Part shown: piece after piece, positions 41,383 through 56,425 of the stretch
Position numbering within the stretch: the stretch's first letter is position 1
How the letters are laid out: each line of letters opens with the position of its first letter
From: Euglena gracilis
Lineage: Eukaryota > Euglenida > Euglenophyceae > Euglenales
Assembly: GCA_039621445.1 (NCBI GenBank)
Contig: CP154955.1
Span: forward strand, 31,007,471 to 31,071,470
DNA: 64,000 nt
Direction: 5' to 3'
The notes under the pieces: generated by a model
Seen by the model: the letters and a program-made list of their open reading frames with translations, nothing else
What the model was told of the DNA's origin: nothing
Databases searched by the model: none
Program-made: the position numbers and the translations under genes

Positions 41383-42177
41383 CAATGCAGATGAGATGAA
41401 GTCGGAATTTCAAGGCCGCGGACGTCCTGGAGCAGCTGCCGCAGCTGGAGAACCTGGAGATGCGGTCGACACGTGGCAAACCGTGGCTGTTCTTCCCCCC
41501 CAGACCCCCACCCCAGAAATTTCCCAGCCCAAAAAACCCCCCAGTGACGGCCACGGTCCTTGGACCACTGTGGCCAGAAGACCCAGAAAACAGAAGTCAG
41601 CCCGAGCCCTTGATGTGCAAAGGATGGGCCATGGTGGCCCAAAATGCTTCAGAATTGGACATCCAAAGCCCACAGTTCAGGGGAATCTCCCCCAAAGGCG
41701 CCCAGTCGCCTGTACACAAATTGGCCAAAATCTGGGGAGATGGAATCAAGGCCAAGGCGGTCACCATTACAGGGGGCATGGGGGCCAGTTTTACAAGCAA
41801 ATCCCCTCAGGAAGGGGCAGAAAAGGTCAGTCAAACCCCCCCAAGTCATCTTACACAACAGCCCCTCTCAAGGGGAAAAGGGGGGGCCACAGCAGCCCCC
41901 CCAGATTTCCAGTGGAGCTGGAGACCAAGGTCAAGAACAGCCCCAAGGAGGGGAGACCAAGGCCATATGGGCCAGAATTTTATTCATGTGCACGGCCATG
42001 GTGGCCAAGTGCAAGGCCATGGTGGCCAGTTTTCACAGGGCCGTGGCGGCCAGAATTTACCAGGCCAGGGAGGCCAATTGCGTCAACAAGGCCATTGGGG
42101 CCAAAGGGGTGGCCCAGAAATGGCCCCCCAGAAGCTAAGGTACCTTATATAAATCAACTGCAGCAGCCCCAGGAGGA
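41383..42177 (+). pseudogene. DIRS C ORF1
   Basis: The frame entered by 41228 reads DTWQTVAVLPP and PWTTVARRPRKQK, matching element D. The downstream Gly/Gln/His repeat region (GHGGQ type) is spread over frames. The 5' part of the open frame (from 41228) is leader and not conserved. Confidence 0.5.
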
Positions 42178-44415
42178 TGCCCCCAAAGGGGCAGTGGAGG
42201 ACAAGGGGGCAACCCTCCCACATTTCTTCTTCAATGCCCATGGCAGGGGCAAGCCAAAACAAGGGAGATACCCAAAAAGGGGCCCCTATGGTATGTCAAA
42301 TGACAACATCAATGACAAAGTGGAGGACAAGAGAGCCTGTGAGAAGAGCATGCAAACCCCCCCAGCAACCCTTGCAGAATGCTCAATCCCTAGGAGCAGC
42401 AGGGGTGCAATGTCCAACACCCCCCAACCAGCCCCCAGAAAATCACCTGATTGGGAAAATAAATTCCATGGAGGAAAAATGGGGAGACACCCCCCTACAC
42501 CAGAGACTGCAAAAAAGTCTAAAATGGTGGCAGAAAAATGCCCCCCCAGCAACCTGCCAACTTATAAAAGATGGCATTCAACCCCCTTGGGTCAACCCCC
42601 CAAAATTGTCCACGAATCCAAAAACCAGAGCCAACCTGGACCTGAACCAGGCAGAAAAAATCCTGTTGGATTACGAAAAATAAGGGTCCATAAAGAGGGT
42701 TCAGGATTTAGGAACCCTGCATCTAATTCCATGGTTCTTGATCTCAAAACCAGAGGGGGGTCAAACGAAGTGGAGATTCATAAGCGACTGCAGGGAAATA
42801 AACCAAAAATTCCCCCTGAAAGCTTTCAAATTTACATCACATTCAAAACATTTTCCCAGTTTTGGAGAAAGGCCAATGGGCAGCCAAAATCGACCTGAAA
42901 GACGCATATTTTCATATTCCCGTGAACCCAACCTTAAAACCTTTTCTAAGGCATCATGTGGAGGGACAAACTTGGGAGTTCCAAGCAGGCTATTTTGGCC
43001 TAAATGTGATGCCACAAATTTTTATGTCAGTCATGAAGACATTCGAAAAACGTTGGAGGAAAAAAGGAATCCAGGTTTTTGTTTACCTGGACGACATTTT
43101 ATTCGTTGCCCCCCACCAAAAATACTCTGCAAAAACTCCTGAACAAGGTTGTCAGAGACCTAATCGATTCAGGGTTCAAAATAAATGTCAAAAATCAACC
43201 CTAGAACCCACACAAGTTGTAAACCATTTGGGCTTCCAGTTAAATTTCCAAGAGGGAAAATTGCAAATTCCCCCCCTAAATTTGAAAACCATAAAACAGG
43301 AGCTGGGAAAAAAATAGTGAAAAAAGTTTTCATGTCGAAAAGGCAGTTGGCGGCTGCCATTTTGGGCCAAATCAGGTCCAACCTCATGGCCTTGCCCTTC
43401 TTAAGGGCTTTCACAGACTCCCTAACAAAAATTTTGGTCAACAATTCTGCAGCCCCATGGGATTCAAAGCATGCCATTTCAAAGGACATAAAAGCCCAAT
43501 TGAGGGAAATAAAAAATCTGCTGGACACCTGGGGGGGGAATGCAACAAGGGAGTTGCATTCGGACAGCAGCACCCATGCCGGGGGGGGCTGGACATTCGC
43601 ACTGGAGAAATTGTCCAGGAGTTTTGGAGAGAAAACTCCATTTTGCATATCAACGTAAAATAATTACGTGCAGCCATCAGCACAGTGAAGAGTCTCAGCA
43701 GACCTGGGGAAACAGTGTCCCTTTCAGTGGACAATCAGGTGATCTATTATTACCTGACAAAAGGGGGGGTGGCAGAAAGGACCCTTTCAACAGCCTTCTA
43801 AGACCATTTTTCAAATGTTGCATGGAAAAAAATTTGAATCTACAAGTAAACTGGGTTCCTTCACTGGAATGCTTGGCAGACCCCATAAGCAGATGGGAGT
43901 CAGACAGGGGGGATTACTCACTGGACCCCCAGCTCTTTCAATGTCTGAGGCAGCATTTCAAAGATTTCATAAATTTGGAAACAGACTTATTTGCCTCCCC
44001 AGGCAACAAAAAACTGCCCAATTTTGTGGCCAGATGGCCCCACTGGGAAGCCAGGGCAGTGGATGCCCTCCAATGTCCCCTGGACAACATGGGGGGACTT
44101 TATGCAAACCCCCCCTGGTCTGTAATTCAGAAATTTCTCCCACGATTGAGAATGTTTCCCCAGGCCAAAGTTTTGATGGTCACCCCCTTTTGGGATTCAG
44201 CCACATGGTGGCCCCAATTAATAAAGATGAAAGTGCCAGGAACCCCCTGCCTGAAAATCACCCCCTACAAGGGCATGTTCACCAATTGCAGGGGGGAGAA
44301 AATGCCACCCCCCAGGTGGCCCCTCCTTTGCATGATTTGCTCAGGAAAATATTGGAGGGGAAACAAATTCAGAGTAAATCCATTGACGATTTCCTGGGGA
44401 GACACCCCAGTTTAA
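42177..44415 (+). pseudogene. DIRS C RT and RNase H, several frameshifts
   Basis: Pieces in order: RLQKSLKWWQKNAPPATC and LDLNQAEKILLDYEK ending in a stop; TKWRFISDCREINQKF; WAAKIDLKDAYFHIPV to VYLDDILFVA; SKRQLAAAILGQIRSNL; HSDSSTHAGGG; ADPISRWESDRGDYS; and YANPPWSVIQKF. All have direct counterparts in the intact D frame. Confidence 0.85.
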
Positions 44416-45788
44416 AACGTTATCAGAGTTCTTTTTCTTTATTATGGGTGATTTTGGACAAAATGGGGATACCCCCCCCTGAAGCCACAACTGACCAAGT
44501 GGCTGACGCTTTAGTACAGTTATTTCAGTTTTCCAACCCCCAGGCACGTAATGCCTACAGTGCTATGCTTTTAATTCCTGGGTTTGGTGGTTTGAGGTTC
44601 CACACCATGTTGGCCCCTTACAAGAGGCTTTGGAACCAAAATCTGGAGAAATATGGAGCTTTTTGGGACCCCCTCCCCATCCTCCTGGGGCTGGCCCAAG
44701 CCCCATTTCCCTCTGATATATGCACGTTGCGCACACAGCTGATTTTTTGTTCCAGAATTCTCTGTTTATATTGATCGTCTGATCTGGAGAGAATCAAACG
44801 AACAACCAGTGTGTTGGGCAGGGCGCCCTACATCAAAGTTAAGCGTAAAGGCCAGAAATTCCACAAATGGGAGAGAGTTGTTTCACTTCCAAAGTGCCCA
44901 CAGATAAGTCGCTTTCATTTAATGATGGCTTATGTGGCTGCAACCCGATTTAACGTAAAGCCTGGGGGTCCCCTTCTGATTTCACTAAAACCCCCTTCAA
45001 AGCCATAAGTGCTGACACAATTGCTTCCATAACTAAAGATTTTTTATCCAAACATGGGGTACCCCCCCAGGTGTGGGGAGCACACTCCACCAGAGGAGCA
45101 GGAGTGGGTTTACTCAAAAAATTGTGCCTTTCTGCCCAGGAAGTTTGTAAAATTGGCCAGTGGAGGGGGGTGGAGGCTTTTACAGCCCATTATTAACGGC
45201 TTGGTGCCCAAGGTGCCCTGGAAAATGCCCTGGCCCCCCTAATTTCAGTGCACAATCTCGCCTCACAAGGGCAAAGTGCGGAGCCCGAGGTGTCTCGTAC
45301 TCCCTCGAGGAAAACCGATAAGGGAGGAAGGGACACCGAGGGCGAAGCACAAAGACCTTGTGAGCCCGACTCCCCCACCCGTAAAAGAACATTTGTCTTC
45401 AAAAGCCCTCGGTCAGAAGCTGGGGGCCAGGGGGGCAGAGGCGGGGGGACCCCCCCGAGGGACAAGAAGTCACGTCGCCCCGTCGGAGCCACATCATCAG
45501 CCAACTCCGGCGACACCTCGGGCTCCGCACTTTGCCCTTGTGAGGCCATGCCTTGCTCGCCGGCGGTGTTGTGTGGATTGTGACGCGTTGGGTTAGGAGT
45601 CTCTGCTTAGTGCCTTTTTTCGCCGGAGTTGGCTGATTCGTAATTTGCCCTTCGCAACCCAGAAGAAAGGAACTTCAATTCAAGAAGCTTGACAATTGAA
45701 TATCAAAGAGTTGAATCAATCGAATTATCCAGAAAGTGACACTCGTGGAGAATATCAAATCCAATTTTGTTGACACAACAAGATTTCA

Positions 45789-46472
45789 ATGAGAAATGCA
45801 ATTGACAACACAAAGAAGACCGTTGCTGAACAAGAAGAACTTCCTGCAGCCACAGCTGGACGACCTGACGGCGCAGTGCAACCGTGGCGAACCGTGGCTG
45901 TCCCTTCCCCCCCAGAAAAAGTTTCTAAAAACCCACCCAGTGACAGCCACAGACTTTGGCAGACAGTGGTCAGAAAAACCCGACGGACACCAAGGCCAAG
46001 GCAACTGTCATGCCATAACGGCAAGGGCCATGGAGGCCCATATCCCAGTTACACCAATACATTGTTCAAGCTGGGCCATGGCGGCCAAAACAGCAAGCTT
46101 GGCCATGGCGGCCACAACAGCAAAGGCCATGGTGGCCAATGGGACAAAGGCCAGGGCGGCCAGCAATATCAAGGCCAGGGTGGCCAACATTACCAAGGCC
46201 ATGGTGGCCGATTCCACAAACAGATGCCCAGTTGCAGGGGCAGGACAGGTCCACAACACCCCCCCACCCAATTCATCATCTCAAACCCCATCACGCACCA
46301 GAGGCCCCCCAAGATTATCAATGGGCATGGCGCCCAAGATCAAAGAGAAGTCAATGGGGACTATCCAAACAACAAGAGGGCCAGTGGGGCCAGAAATATC
46401 AACTCCATCATCAACAATTTCAAGGCCAATGGGGCCATCAATTATCAGAAGGGGGAAACCCCCAGAAGCTAA
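45789..46472 (+). CDS. DIRS D ORF1 (gag-like), Gly-His-Gly-Gln repeats
   Basis: 227 codons. The N-terminus carries two related motifs, QPWRTVAVPSP and RLWQTVVRKTRR. Residues about 75-130 are a repeat of GHGGQ and GQGGQ units separated by a few residues. The frame is supported by matching WRTVA/WTTVAR motifs in B-flanking fragment F and in C. No zinc knuckle is present. The low-complexity Gly/Gln/His tract suggests RNA binding or self-association (inference). It overlaps the RT frame by over 300 bp, although the conserved part of RT begins only after 46700. Confidence 0.65.
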   Translation: MRNAIDNTKKTVAEQEELPAATAGRPDGAVQPWRTVAVPSPPEKVSKNPPSDSHRLWQTVVRKTRRTPRPRQLSCHNGKGHGGPYPSYTNTLFKLGHGGQNSKLGHGGHNSKGHGGQWDKGQGGQQYQGQGGQHYQGHGGRFHKQMPSCRGRTGPQHPPTQFIISNPITHQRPPKIINGHGAQDQREVNGDYPNNKRASGARNINSIINNFKANGAINYQKGETPRS

Positions 46473-48577
46473 AAAGCTGTCCCCCAGCAGGGGGTTTAAA
46501 TGTACGGTGGCAGCCCCAGGAGGATGCCCCCACAGGGGCAGTGGAGGACAAGGGGGCAACCCCCCCTCAACATTCTTTGTCAGTGCCCATGGCAGGGGCA
46601 AACCAAAACAAGGGGGAGACCCAAACAGGGGCCCCTATGGTATGTCAATCGACAACACCAATGACAAAGTGGAGAATCAGAGAGACTGTGAGCAGAGCAT
46701 GCACACCCCCCCAGCCACCTTTAGAGAAAGCTCATTCCCCAGGGGCACCAGGGGTGCAATGTCCAACACCCCCCACCCAGCTCCCAGAAAATCATCTAAT
46801 TTTGAAAATAAATTCCATGGAGGAAAAACGGGGAGACACCCCCCTGTACCACAGACTTCAAAAAAGTCTAAAATGGTGGACAAAAAATGCCCCCCCAGCA
46901 ACATGTCAATTGATAAAAAAGGGAATTCAACCCCCATGGGTGAATCCCCCAAAATTGTCCACCCACCCAAAACCCAGAGCCAACCTAGACCTGAACCAGG
47001 CAGAAAAAATTCTGCAGGATTACGAAAAAACTGGATCAGTGAAACGAGTTTGGGATTCAGAAACCCAACATTTGATCCCATGGTTTTTAATTTCAAAACC
47101 AGAAGGGGGAACAACCAAATGGAGAATGATCAGCGACTGCAGAGAAATAAATCAGCAGTTTCAAGTAAAACCATTCAAGCTGGATCATATCCAGCACATT
47201 TTTCCAGTTTTGGAAAAAGGCCACTGGGCAGCAAAAATAGACCTGAAAGATGCCTATTTTCATATTCCAGTAAGTCCAGGCCTAAGGCCCTTTTTAAGGC
47301 ATCAGATAGGGGGGCAGACCTGGGAATTTCAAACAGGCTGCTTTGGGCTAAATGTAATGCCCCAAATTTTCATGTCAGTGATGAAAACCTTCGAAAAACT
47401 GTGGAGAAAAAGGGGCATCCAGGTGTTTATTTACCTGGACGACATTTTGCTGGTGGCCCCCACCCAGAACATTTTACAAAATCACCTGAAAACAGTTGTC
47501 AACGATTTGCTGGATTCTGGATTCAAAATCAATGTGAAAAAGTCCACCCTCCAGCCCACCCAAGTGGTAACCCATCTGGGTTTTCAATTGAACTTCCAGG
47601 AGGGAAAGTTGCAGGTGCCCCCCCAGAAAGTCAAAACCATAAAAAAGGAGCTGGGAAAAATTGTGAAAAAAGATTACATGTCAAAAAGGCAATTGGCTGC
47701 CATTTTGGGCCAAATAAGATGCAACCTAATGGCCCTGCCCTTTTTAAGGGCTTTTACGGATGCCCTGGCAATTTTTTTGGTGGCAAAGTCCACAGCCCCC
47801 TGGGACTCGAAACACCCCATTTCCCAGGAAATCAAGGCCCAATTAAGGGAAATAAAAATTCTGCTGGACACCTGGGGGGGAAGACCCTTCCCCCACAATG
47901 CAACCAGAGTATTGCACTCAGACAGCAGCACCCATGCCTGGGGGGGGCTAGACATCCACACAGGAGAAATTGTGCAGGAATTTTGGAGAAAGGACTCCAT
48001 TTTGCACATCAACGTAAAGGAGCTCAGTGCAGCAATCAACACTGTGAAAAGTTTGAGCAAACCTGGAGAAACCGTTTCTTTGTCTGTGGACAACCAGGTA
48101 ATTTACTTTTACCTAACAAAAGGTGGGGGCAGAAAGGACCCCTTCAACAAAATGCTGAGACCATTTTTCAAATGGTGCATGGAAAAACAAGTAAACCTCC
48201 AAGTCAACTGGGTGCCTTCAAAAGAATGCCTGGCAGACCCCATCAGCAGATGGGAAATGGACAGGGGGGATTATTCTTTAGACCCCCAACTTTTTCAATG
48301 GCTCAGACAGCAATTCAAAGATTTTATAAATCTGGAAACAGATTTATTTGCCTCCCCAGGCAACAAAAAACTGCCCAATTTTGTGGCCAGGTGGCCACAT
48401 TGGGAAGCCACAGCAGTAAATGCATTACAATGTCCACTGGACAACATGGGGGATCTTTATGCAAACCCCCCCTGGTCAATAATTCAACAATTTCTTCCCA
48501 GGTTGAAAATGTTTCCCCAGACCAAAGTTTTGATGGTCACCCCCTACTGGGATTCAGCCACATGGTGGCCCCATTAA
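46139..48577 (+). CDS. DIRS D reverse transcriptase-RNase H
   Basis: 812 codons. The first 180 overlap ORF1 and may not be translated. The conserved DIRS N-terminal region (LYHRLQKSLKWWTKNAPPAT) is followed by RT motifs TKWRMISDCREINQ, AAKIDLKDAYFHIPV, QTWEFQTGCFGLNVMPQ and the catalytic IYLDDILLVA. RNase H shows HSDSSTHAWGG, INVKELSAAINTVK, VDNQVIYFYL and ADPISRWE. A further module (DLFASPGNKKLPNFVARWPH, then YANPPWSII) matches the post-RNase H region of DIRS elements, where a methyltransferase-like domain is known in some lineages. One base is missing near 48571 relative to C, so the ORF ends at WWPH and its last part is shifted. Confidence 0.9.
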   Translation: MGQRPGRPAISRPGWPTLPRPWWPIPQTDAQLQGQDRSTTPPHPIHHLKPHHAPEAPQDYQWAWRPRSKRSQWGLSKQQEGQWGQKYQLHHQQFQGQWGHQLSEGGNPQKLKSCPPAGGLNVRWQPQEDAPTGAVEDKGATPPQHSLSVPMAGANQNKGETQTGAPMVCQSTTPMTKWRIRETVSRACTPPQPPLEKAHSPGAPGVQCPTPPTQLPENHLILKINSMEEKRGDTPLYHRLQKSLKWWTKNAPPATCQLIKKGIQPPWVNPPKLSTHPKPRANLDLNQAEKILQDYEKTGSVKRVWDSETQHLIPWFLISKPEGGTTKWRMISDCREINQQFQVKPFKLDHIQHIFPVLEKGHWAAKIDLKDAYFHIPVSPGLRPFLRHQIGGQTWEFQTGCFGLNVMPQIFMSVMKTFEKLWRKRGIQVFIYLDDILLVAPTQNILQNHLKTVVNDLLDSGFKINVKKSTLQPTQVVTHLGFQLNFQEGKLQVPPQKVKTIKKELGKIVKKDYMSKRQLAAILGQIRCNLMALPFLRAFTDALAIFLVAKSTAPWDSKHPISQEIKAQLREIKILLDTWGGRPFPHNATRVLHSDSSTHAWGGLDIHTGEIVQEFWRKDSILHINVKELSAAINTVKSLSKPGETVSLSVDNQVIYFYLTKGGGRKDPFNKMLRPFFKWCMEKQVNLQVNWVPSKECLADPISRWEMDRGDYSLDPQLFQWLRQQFKDFINLETDLFASPGNKKLPNFVARWPHWEATAVNALQCPLDNMGDLYANPPWSIIQQFLPRLKMFPQTKVLMVTPYWDSATWWPH

Positions 48578-48751
48578 TAAAAATGAAAGTTCCAGGGACC
48601 CCCTGCCTGAAAATCACCCCCTACAAGGGCACGTTCACCAACTGCAGGGGGGAGCAAATGCCACCCCCCAGGTGGCCCCTGTTTTGCATGATTTGCTCAG
48701 GAAAATTTTGGAGGGAAGCAAGTACAAATTGCAACCATTAACGATTTCCTG

Positions 48752-49879
48752 GTGAGAAATCCAAGCTTAAGGCGTTATCAAAGTGCCTTTTCACTTCTGT
48801 GGGTTATTTTGGAGAAAATGGGGGTGCCCCCCCCTGAAGCCACCACAGACCAGGTGGCTGACGCTTTAATTCAATTATTTCAATTTTCCAAGGCCCAAGC
48901 CCGTAATGCATATAGTGCAATGCTTTTGATTCCCTGGTTTGGTGGGCTGAGATTCCACACCCTGTTAACCCCCTACAAGAGGCTTTGGAACCAAAACCTG
49001 GAGAAGTATGGTGCATTTTGGGACCCCCTCCCAATCCTCCTGGGGCTGGCAAAGGCGCCTATGCCCACTGATATTTGTACATTGCGTACACAACTGATTT
49101 TTTGCTCACGAATCCTCTGTTTATACCGATCCTCAGACTTATCACAAGTCAAACGCACCACCAGTGTGTTGGGTAGGGCACCCTACATCAAAATTAAGCG
49201 TAAAGGACAGAAATTCCATAAGTGGGAAAGGGTTGTGTCCATACCCCAGTGTCCCCAAATAAGCCCATTTCATTTAATGATGTGTTATGTGGCTGCCACA
49301 CGTTCATTCGGCAGACCGGGGGGCCCCCTCCTGATTTCATTAAAACCCCCCTTCAGGGCCATAAGTGCAGACACCATTGCTTCTATCACAAAAGATTTTT
49401 TGGCCAAGCATGGGGTGACCCCCCAGGTGTGGGGGGCCCACTCCACCAGAGGAGCAGGGGTTGGTTTACTCAAAAAATTGGGCCTTTCAGCCCAAGAAGT
49501 TTGCGAAATTGGCCAGTGGAGGGGGGTGGCAGCTTTTACAGCCCCTTATCAAAGACTTGGTGCCCAAGGTGCCTTAGAAAATGCCCTGGCCCCCTTAATT
49601 TCAGTGCACAATCTGGCCTCACAAGGGCAAAGTGCGGAGCCCGAGGTGTCTCGTACTCCCTCGAGGAAAACCGACAAGGGAGGAAGGGACACCGAGGGCG
49701 AAGCACAAAGACCTTGTGGGCCCGACCCCCCCACCCGTAAAAGAAAATTTGTGTTCAAAAGCCCTCGGTCAGAAAATGGGGGCCAGGGGGGGGGAGGGGG
49801 GGGACACCCCCCAGGGACAAGAAGCCACGTCGCCCAGTCGGAGCAGCATCGTCAGCCAACTCCGGCGAGGCGGCACTAA
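48752..49879 (+). CDS. DIRS D tyrosine recombinase
   Basis: 375 codons, of which about the first 275 are recombinase. Catalytic residues are visible: box-I Arg in LYRSSDL (about residue 128), H-x-x-R in AHSTRGAGVG, Trp in GQWRG, and the nucleophile Tyr in APYQRLGA. A poorly conserved N-terminal core-binding domain precedes them. The enzyme would insert circular cDNA by site-specific strand exchange, replacing a DDE integrase. The C-terminal 100 codons read through the internal complementary region and may be chance. An upstream start near 48731 is possible. Confidence 0.9.
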   Translation: MRNPSLRRYQSAFSLLWVILEKMGVPPPEATTDQVADALIQLFQFSKAQARNAYSAMLLIPWFGGLRFHTLLTPYKRLWNQNLEKYGAFWDPLPILLGLAKAPMPTDICTLRTQLIFCSRILCLYRSSDLSQVKRTTSVLGRAPYIKIKRKGQKFHKWERVVSIPQCPQISPFHLMMCYVAATRSFGRPGGPLLISLKPPFRAISADTIASITKDFLAKHGVTPQVWGAHSTRGAGVGLLKKLGLSAQEVCEIGQWRGVAAFTAPYQRLGAQGALENALAPLISVHNLASQGQSAEPEVSRTPSRKTDKGGRDTEGEAQRPCGPDPPTRKRKFVFKSPRSENGGQGGGGGGHPPGTRSHVAQSEQHRQPTPARRH

Positions 49880-50013
49880 GCAGAGACTCCTAACCCAACG
49901 CGTCACAATCCACACAACACCGCCGGCGAGCAAGGCATGGCCTCACAAGGTCTTTGTGCTTCGCCCTCGGTGTCCCTTCCTCCCTTGTCGGTTTTCCTCG
50001 AGGGAGTACGAGA
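49611..50013. repeat. DIRS D complementary region and right terminus
   Basis: Contains the reverse complement of the left terminus in two parts, and an inverted pair (49650-49710 with 49950-50013) able to form a long hairpin. Confidence 0.8.
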
Positions 50014-50325
50014 GGCGGCACTAAGCAGGGTCTCCTAACCCAGCGCAGCAAACAATCCAAACAACACCGCCGGCGAGCAAGGCATGGCCCCACAAGGTCT
50101 TTGTGCTTCGCCGTCGGTGTCCCTTCCTCCCCTGTCGGTTGTCCTCGAGGGAGTACGAGTTCCTGTCTTCTGGGTGTCGAAGGGCAAATTAGGACAACCA
50201 ACTCCGGCGAAAAAAGGCACGAAGCGGGACCTCCTAACCCAACACCACCAAACAATCCAAACAACACCGCCGGCGAGCAAGGCATGGCCTCGCAAGGGCA
50301 AAGTGCGGAGCCCGAGGTGTCCTCT
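50014..50325. repeat. Two extra DIRS right-terminal repeats
   Basis: 50014-50162 and 50180-50325 repeat the terminus (GGCGGCACTAAGCAG, GCCGGCGAGCAAGGCATGG, and in the first copy CTCGAGGGAGTACGAG). No coding part is present. They look like remnants of excised or recombined DIRS copies. Confidence 0.8.
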
Positions 50326-50516
50326 TTTTGAGGCGAACATGAGTGTTCGCACCTCCGATCCCCCATTTCGGCCCAACCGTCTTTGTTTGGGAAACAACAT
50401 TGCACCTTGGAGACGACATTGTGGGGGTATGTGGTATGGTATGGCCATCCACACAAAACAAAGCAAGGCACAATGTCGCGGTGATATCCGCCGGGACAAC
50501 CGTCCCCCGCCCCGCG

Positions 50517-54640
<4,124 letters not shown>

Positions 54641-54869
54641 GAAGCACGTGCATGTGCGCACGCGCGAGAGTGTGTCTGTGTGCTGGACTGGCATAGAACA
54701 AATACATTGCACAGGATATGAACTTGAATAACACACGTCCCCGTCACTGCCAGAAAACTTCCCCAGAACAGCAGAGGCCCCCCGTCTCACGGTCTCCTCA
54801 GGAGAAAGGGCGGTGTCCAAGCGCTTAGCGCCAAAGGCCGGCCCTCCCCAGGAAACAGCGGTCACGGTG

Positions 54870-54990
54870 GAAGAGCGGGCCAGACTTCGTCTCCCGGTGC
54901 CGCCGCTGCACGTACCGGTAGTACTCGTGGGTGAACTTCAGCATCCCGCCGCGGGGACCGGGCAGCCGGCCGGCTACGGCGCTGTGCGGC
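54870..54990 (-). other. Possible exon of an unidentified host gene
   Basis: The GC-rich minus frame reads MLKFTHEYYRYVQRRHRETK and SGPLFHRD. It has exon-like composition and lies upstream of cyclophilin. I do not recognise it and see no assured splice partners. Confidence 0.3.
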
Positions 54991-55860
54991 CCCCGGGCAA
55001 CGAGGCCGCTGGGAATTGGGAGTCTGTGCAGAGACAGGCAGGGTTAGACGACGACAGGCAGAGGAGCATTGCATGGCCTAAGTTGGGGGTCTGGATGACC
55101 AGCTCTGGGGGCACACATTGGGCCATGGACTCTGGGCTGTGATGGTCATCCGCAATCCCTCTGTGGGAATTCAGAGGTGAGGAAACTGATATCAGAGGAT
55201 TTTGGGGAGATTGTGGGAATATCATGGGAAAATTGTGTCAATCGAAGAAAAAAAATTGCGGAAAAATTGATGTCGGGAGCGCAGACAAATCCGCTGGAGG
55301 GGATACGGAAAAAAATTATCTCTTCCAGAAGTTTTACGTAGTTTGCAATATTGGTGTGTGTTTTGAATGTGCCATTTACATTTTTTAACCGAAAAAAATT
55401 TCTTAAAAAAACATGTTTCTTTTATGATTCTCAGAACATGCTGATTAGAAAAAACAAATACAGAATTTGTTGGCCAAAAAAAGGGGAAAATGACGAAAAA
55501 TTTGGTCTCAGAGAAATCTGGTTCAAAATTTGGCATTTTCTAAATTGAAGTCATTTCCAGAAGAAATCAAAAGTGGGCAAAAAGGCAATTTTGGCTAAAA
55601 TTTACAAAAAACTTGCAAGATTTGGCAAACTTTGCGTATTTCACAAACAAAATAGCAACGAAAGTGCTTGTGTTCCCTGGTGAACCATTCAAAAAAAAAA
55701 ACAGCTGGGACGCATTGCTTCTTCCATTTCAAATTGATGCGGACCGAGGGCGGAAACGGAAAAAAAATTGCGGAAAATTGAACAAATTGCGGAAATTGCA
55801 GAAGCATTGCAGATATCAATTATTTCCCCAGCAAACCTCCCCAACCCTGGGAAGCTGTGT
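54991..55860. other. Intergenic DNA, AT-rich with GAAAAATTG repeats
   Basis: 55225-55810 is A/T-rich with many GGAAAAATTG-like words and no convincing ORF. Confidence 0.4.
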
Positions 55861-56244
55861 TTGCACCATTATTGGCGGGAGGGCACGCCGCCGCTCCCAT
55901 TTCCAAGCAACCTCCTTTGGCCGTCAGTCGCCACCGAGCAGTCTGAGGAGTGGCCTTCAGCACTGGAGCGCTTTCGCCAGCAGAGTGCTCCACCCCCCAC
56001 CCCAGGAGGCTGCCAGACCCAGGTCCCCAGGGCTGCCCACCGTCTCACCGTACCAAAAGTGCTGTTGCCTGCGGCGACCGACCTGCCAGAGGCCCACGGC
56101 ACAAGGGAAGCGGCCACAGCGACCTTGCCGGCCCTGGCGGGGGCAGTGCGGCGGCGGTGCAGCCCGTCGCCCGGCAGTGCGGCACGGCGCCCGGGGGGCG
56201 GGGTCACGCGGGTCACGCGGGTCACGCAGGTCACGCGGCCGTGG

Positions 56245-56425
56245 GGGGCAGGGCTGGGCTGGTGGTACGGCCCCGGTCCAGGGGCCGGGGCACGACGCCG
56301 TACCCGTCCAAGAACTGCAGCACCCCCGCCACCGACGTGAGGCGCTGGGGCCAGGCGGGCCGGCGGGCGGCGGACGCTTTGCCCCGGATCACTTTGGGGG
56401 ACCACAACACATCGCGGGGGCTGAC
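56245..56425 (-). other. Possible exon of an unidentified host gene
   Basis: The minus frame reads PRDVLWSPKVIRGKAS then WPQRLTSVAGVLQFLDGYGV and VPRPLDRGR. A GT donor candidate follows DRGR, and TGA closes the frame at about 56245. The overlapping minus ORF in another frame is lower in complexity. Family unknown. Confidence 0.3.

Larger units (their letters stand above)
41097..45514 (+). mobile_element. DIRS-type element C, decayed
   Basis: The left terminus (GACACCTCCGGCTCCGCACT, 41097 on) is complementary to 45251-45295. ORF1 and RT start are in frames from 41228 and 42177. RT palm with VYLDDILFVA is at 42862-43317, RNase H and the NPPW module at 43320-44415, and the recombinase at 44400-45240 with a TGA inside the box-I motif (LYx then SSDLERIK) and further breaks. 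The right end stops inside the complementary region and abuts the left terminus of D exactly at 45515. Confidence 0.85.
45515..50013 (+). mobile_element. DIRS-type element D, best preserved
   Basis: The left terminus (45515-45660) has its start complementary to 49615-49655 and its remainder complementary to about 49850-49950. Segment 49650-49710 is complementary to 49950-50013. Left and right inverted termini plus an internal complementary region make the DIRS signature. ORF1, RT-RNase H and recombinase are all open over most of their length. D is the reference for the other copies here. Confidence 0.88.

Noticed and set aside
45796-48741. 981-codon plus frame over element D
   Set aside because: RT, RNase H and ORF1 motifs are all in other frames. 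This frame is open because of C/A-rich composition and reads Pro/Lys/Asn filler, apart from its last stretch, which continues RT after a frameshift.
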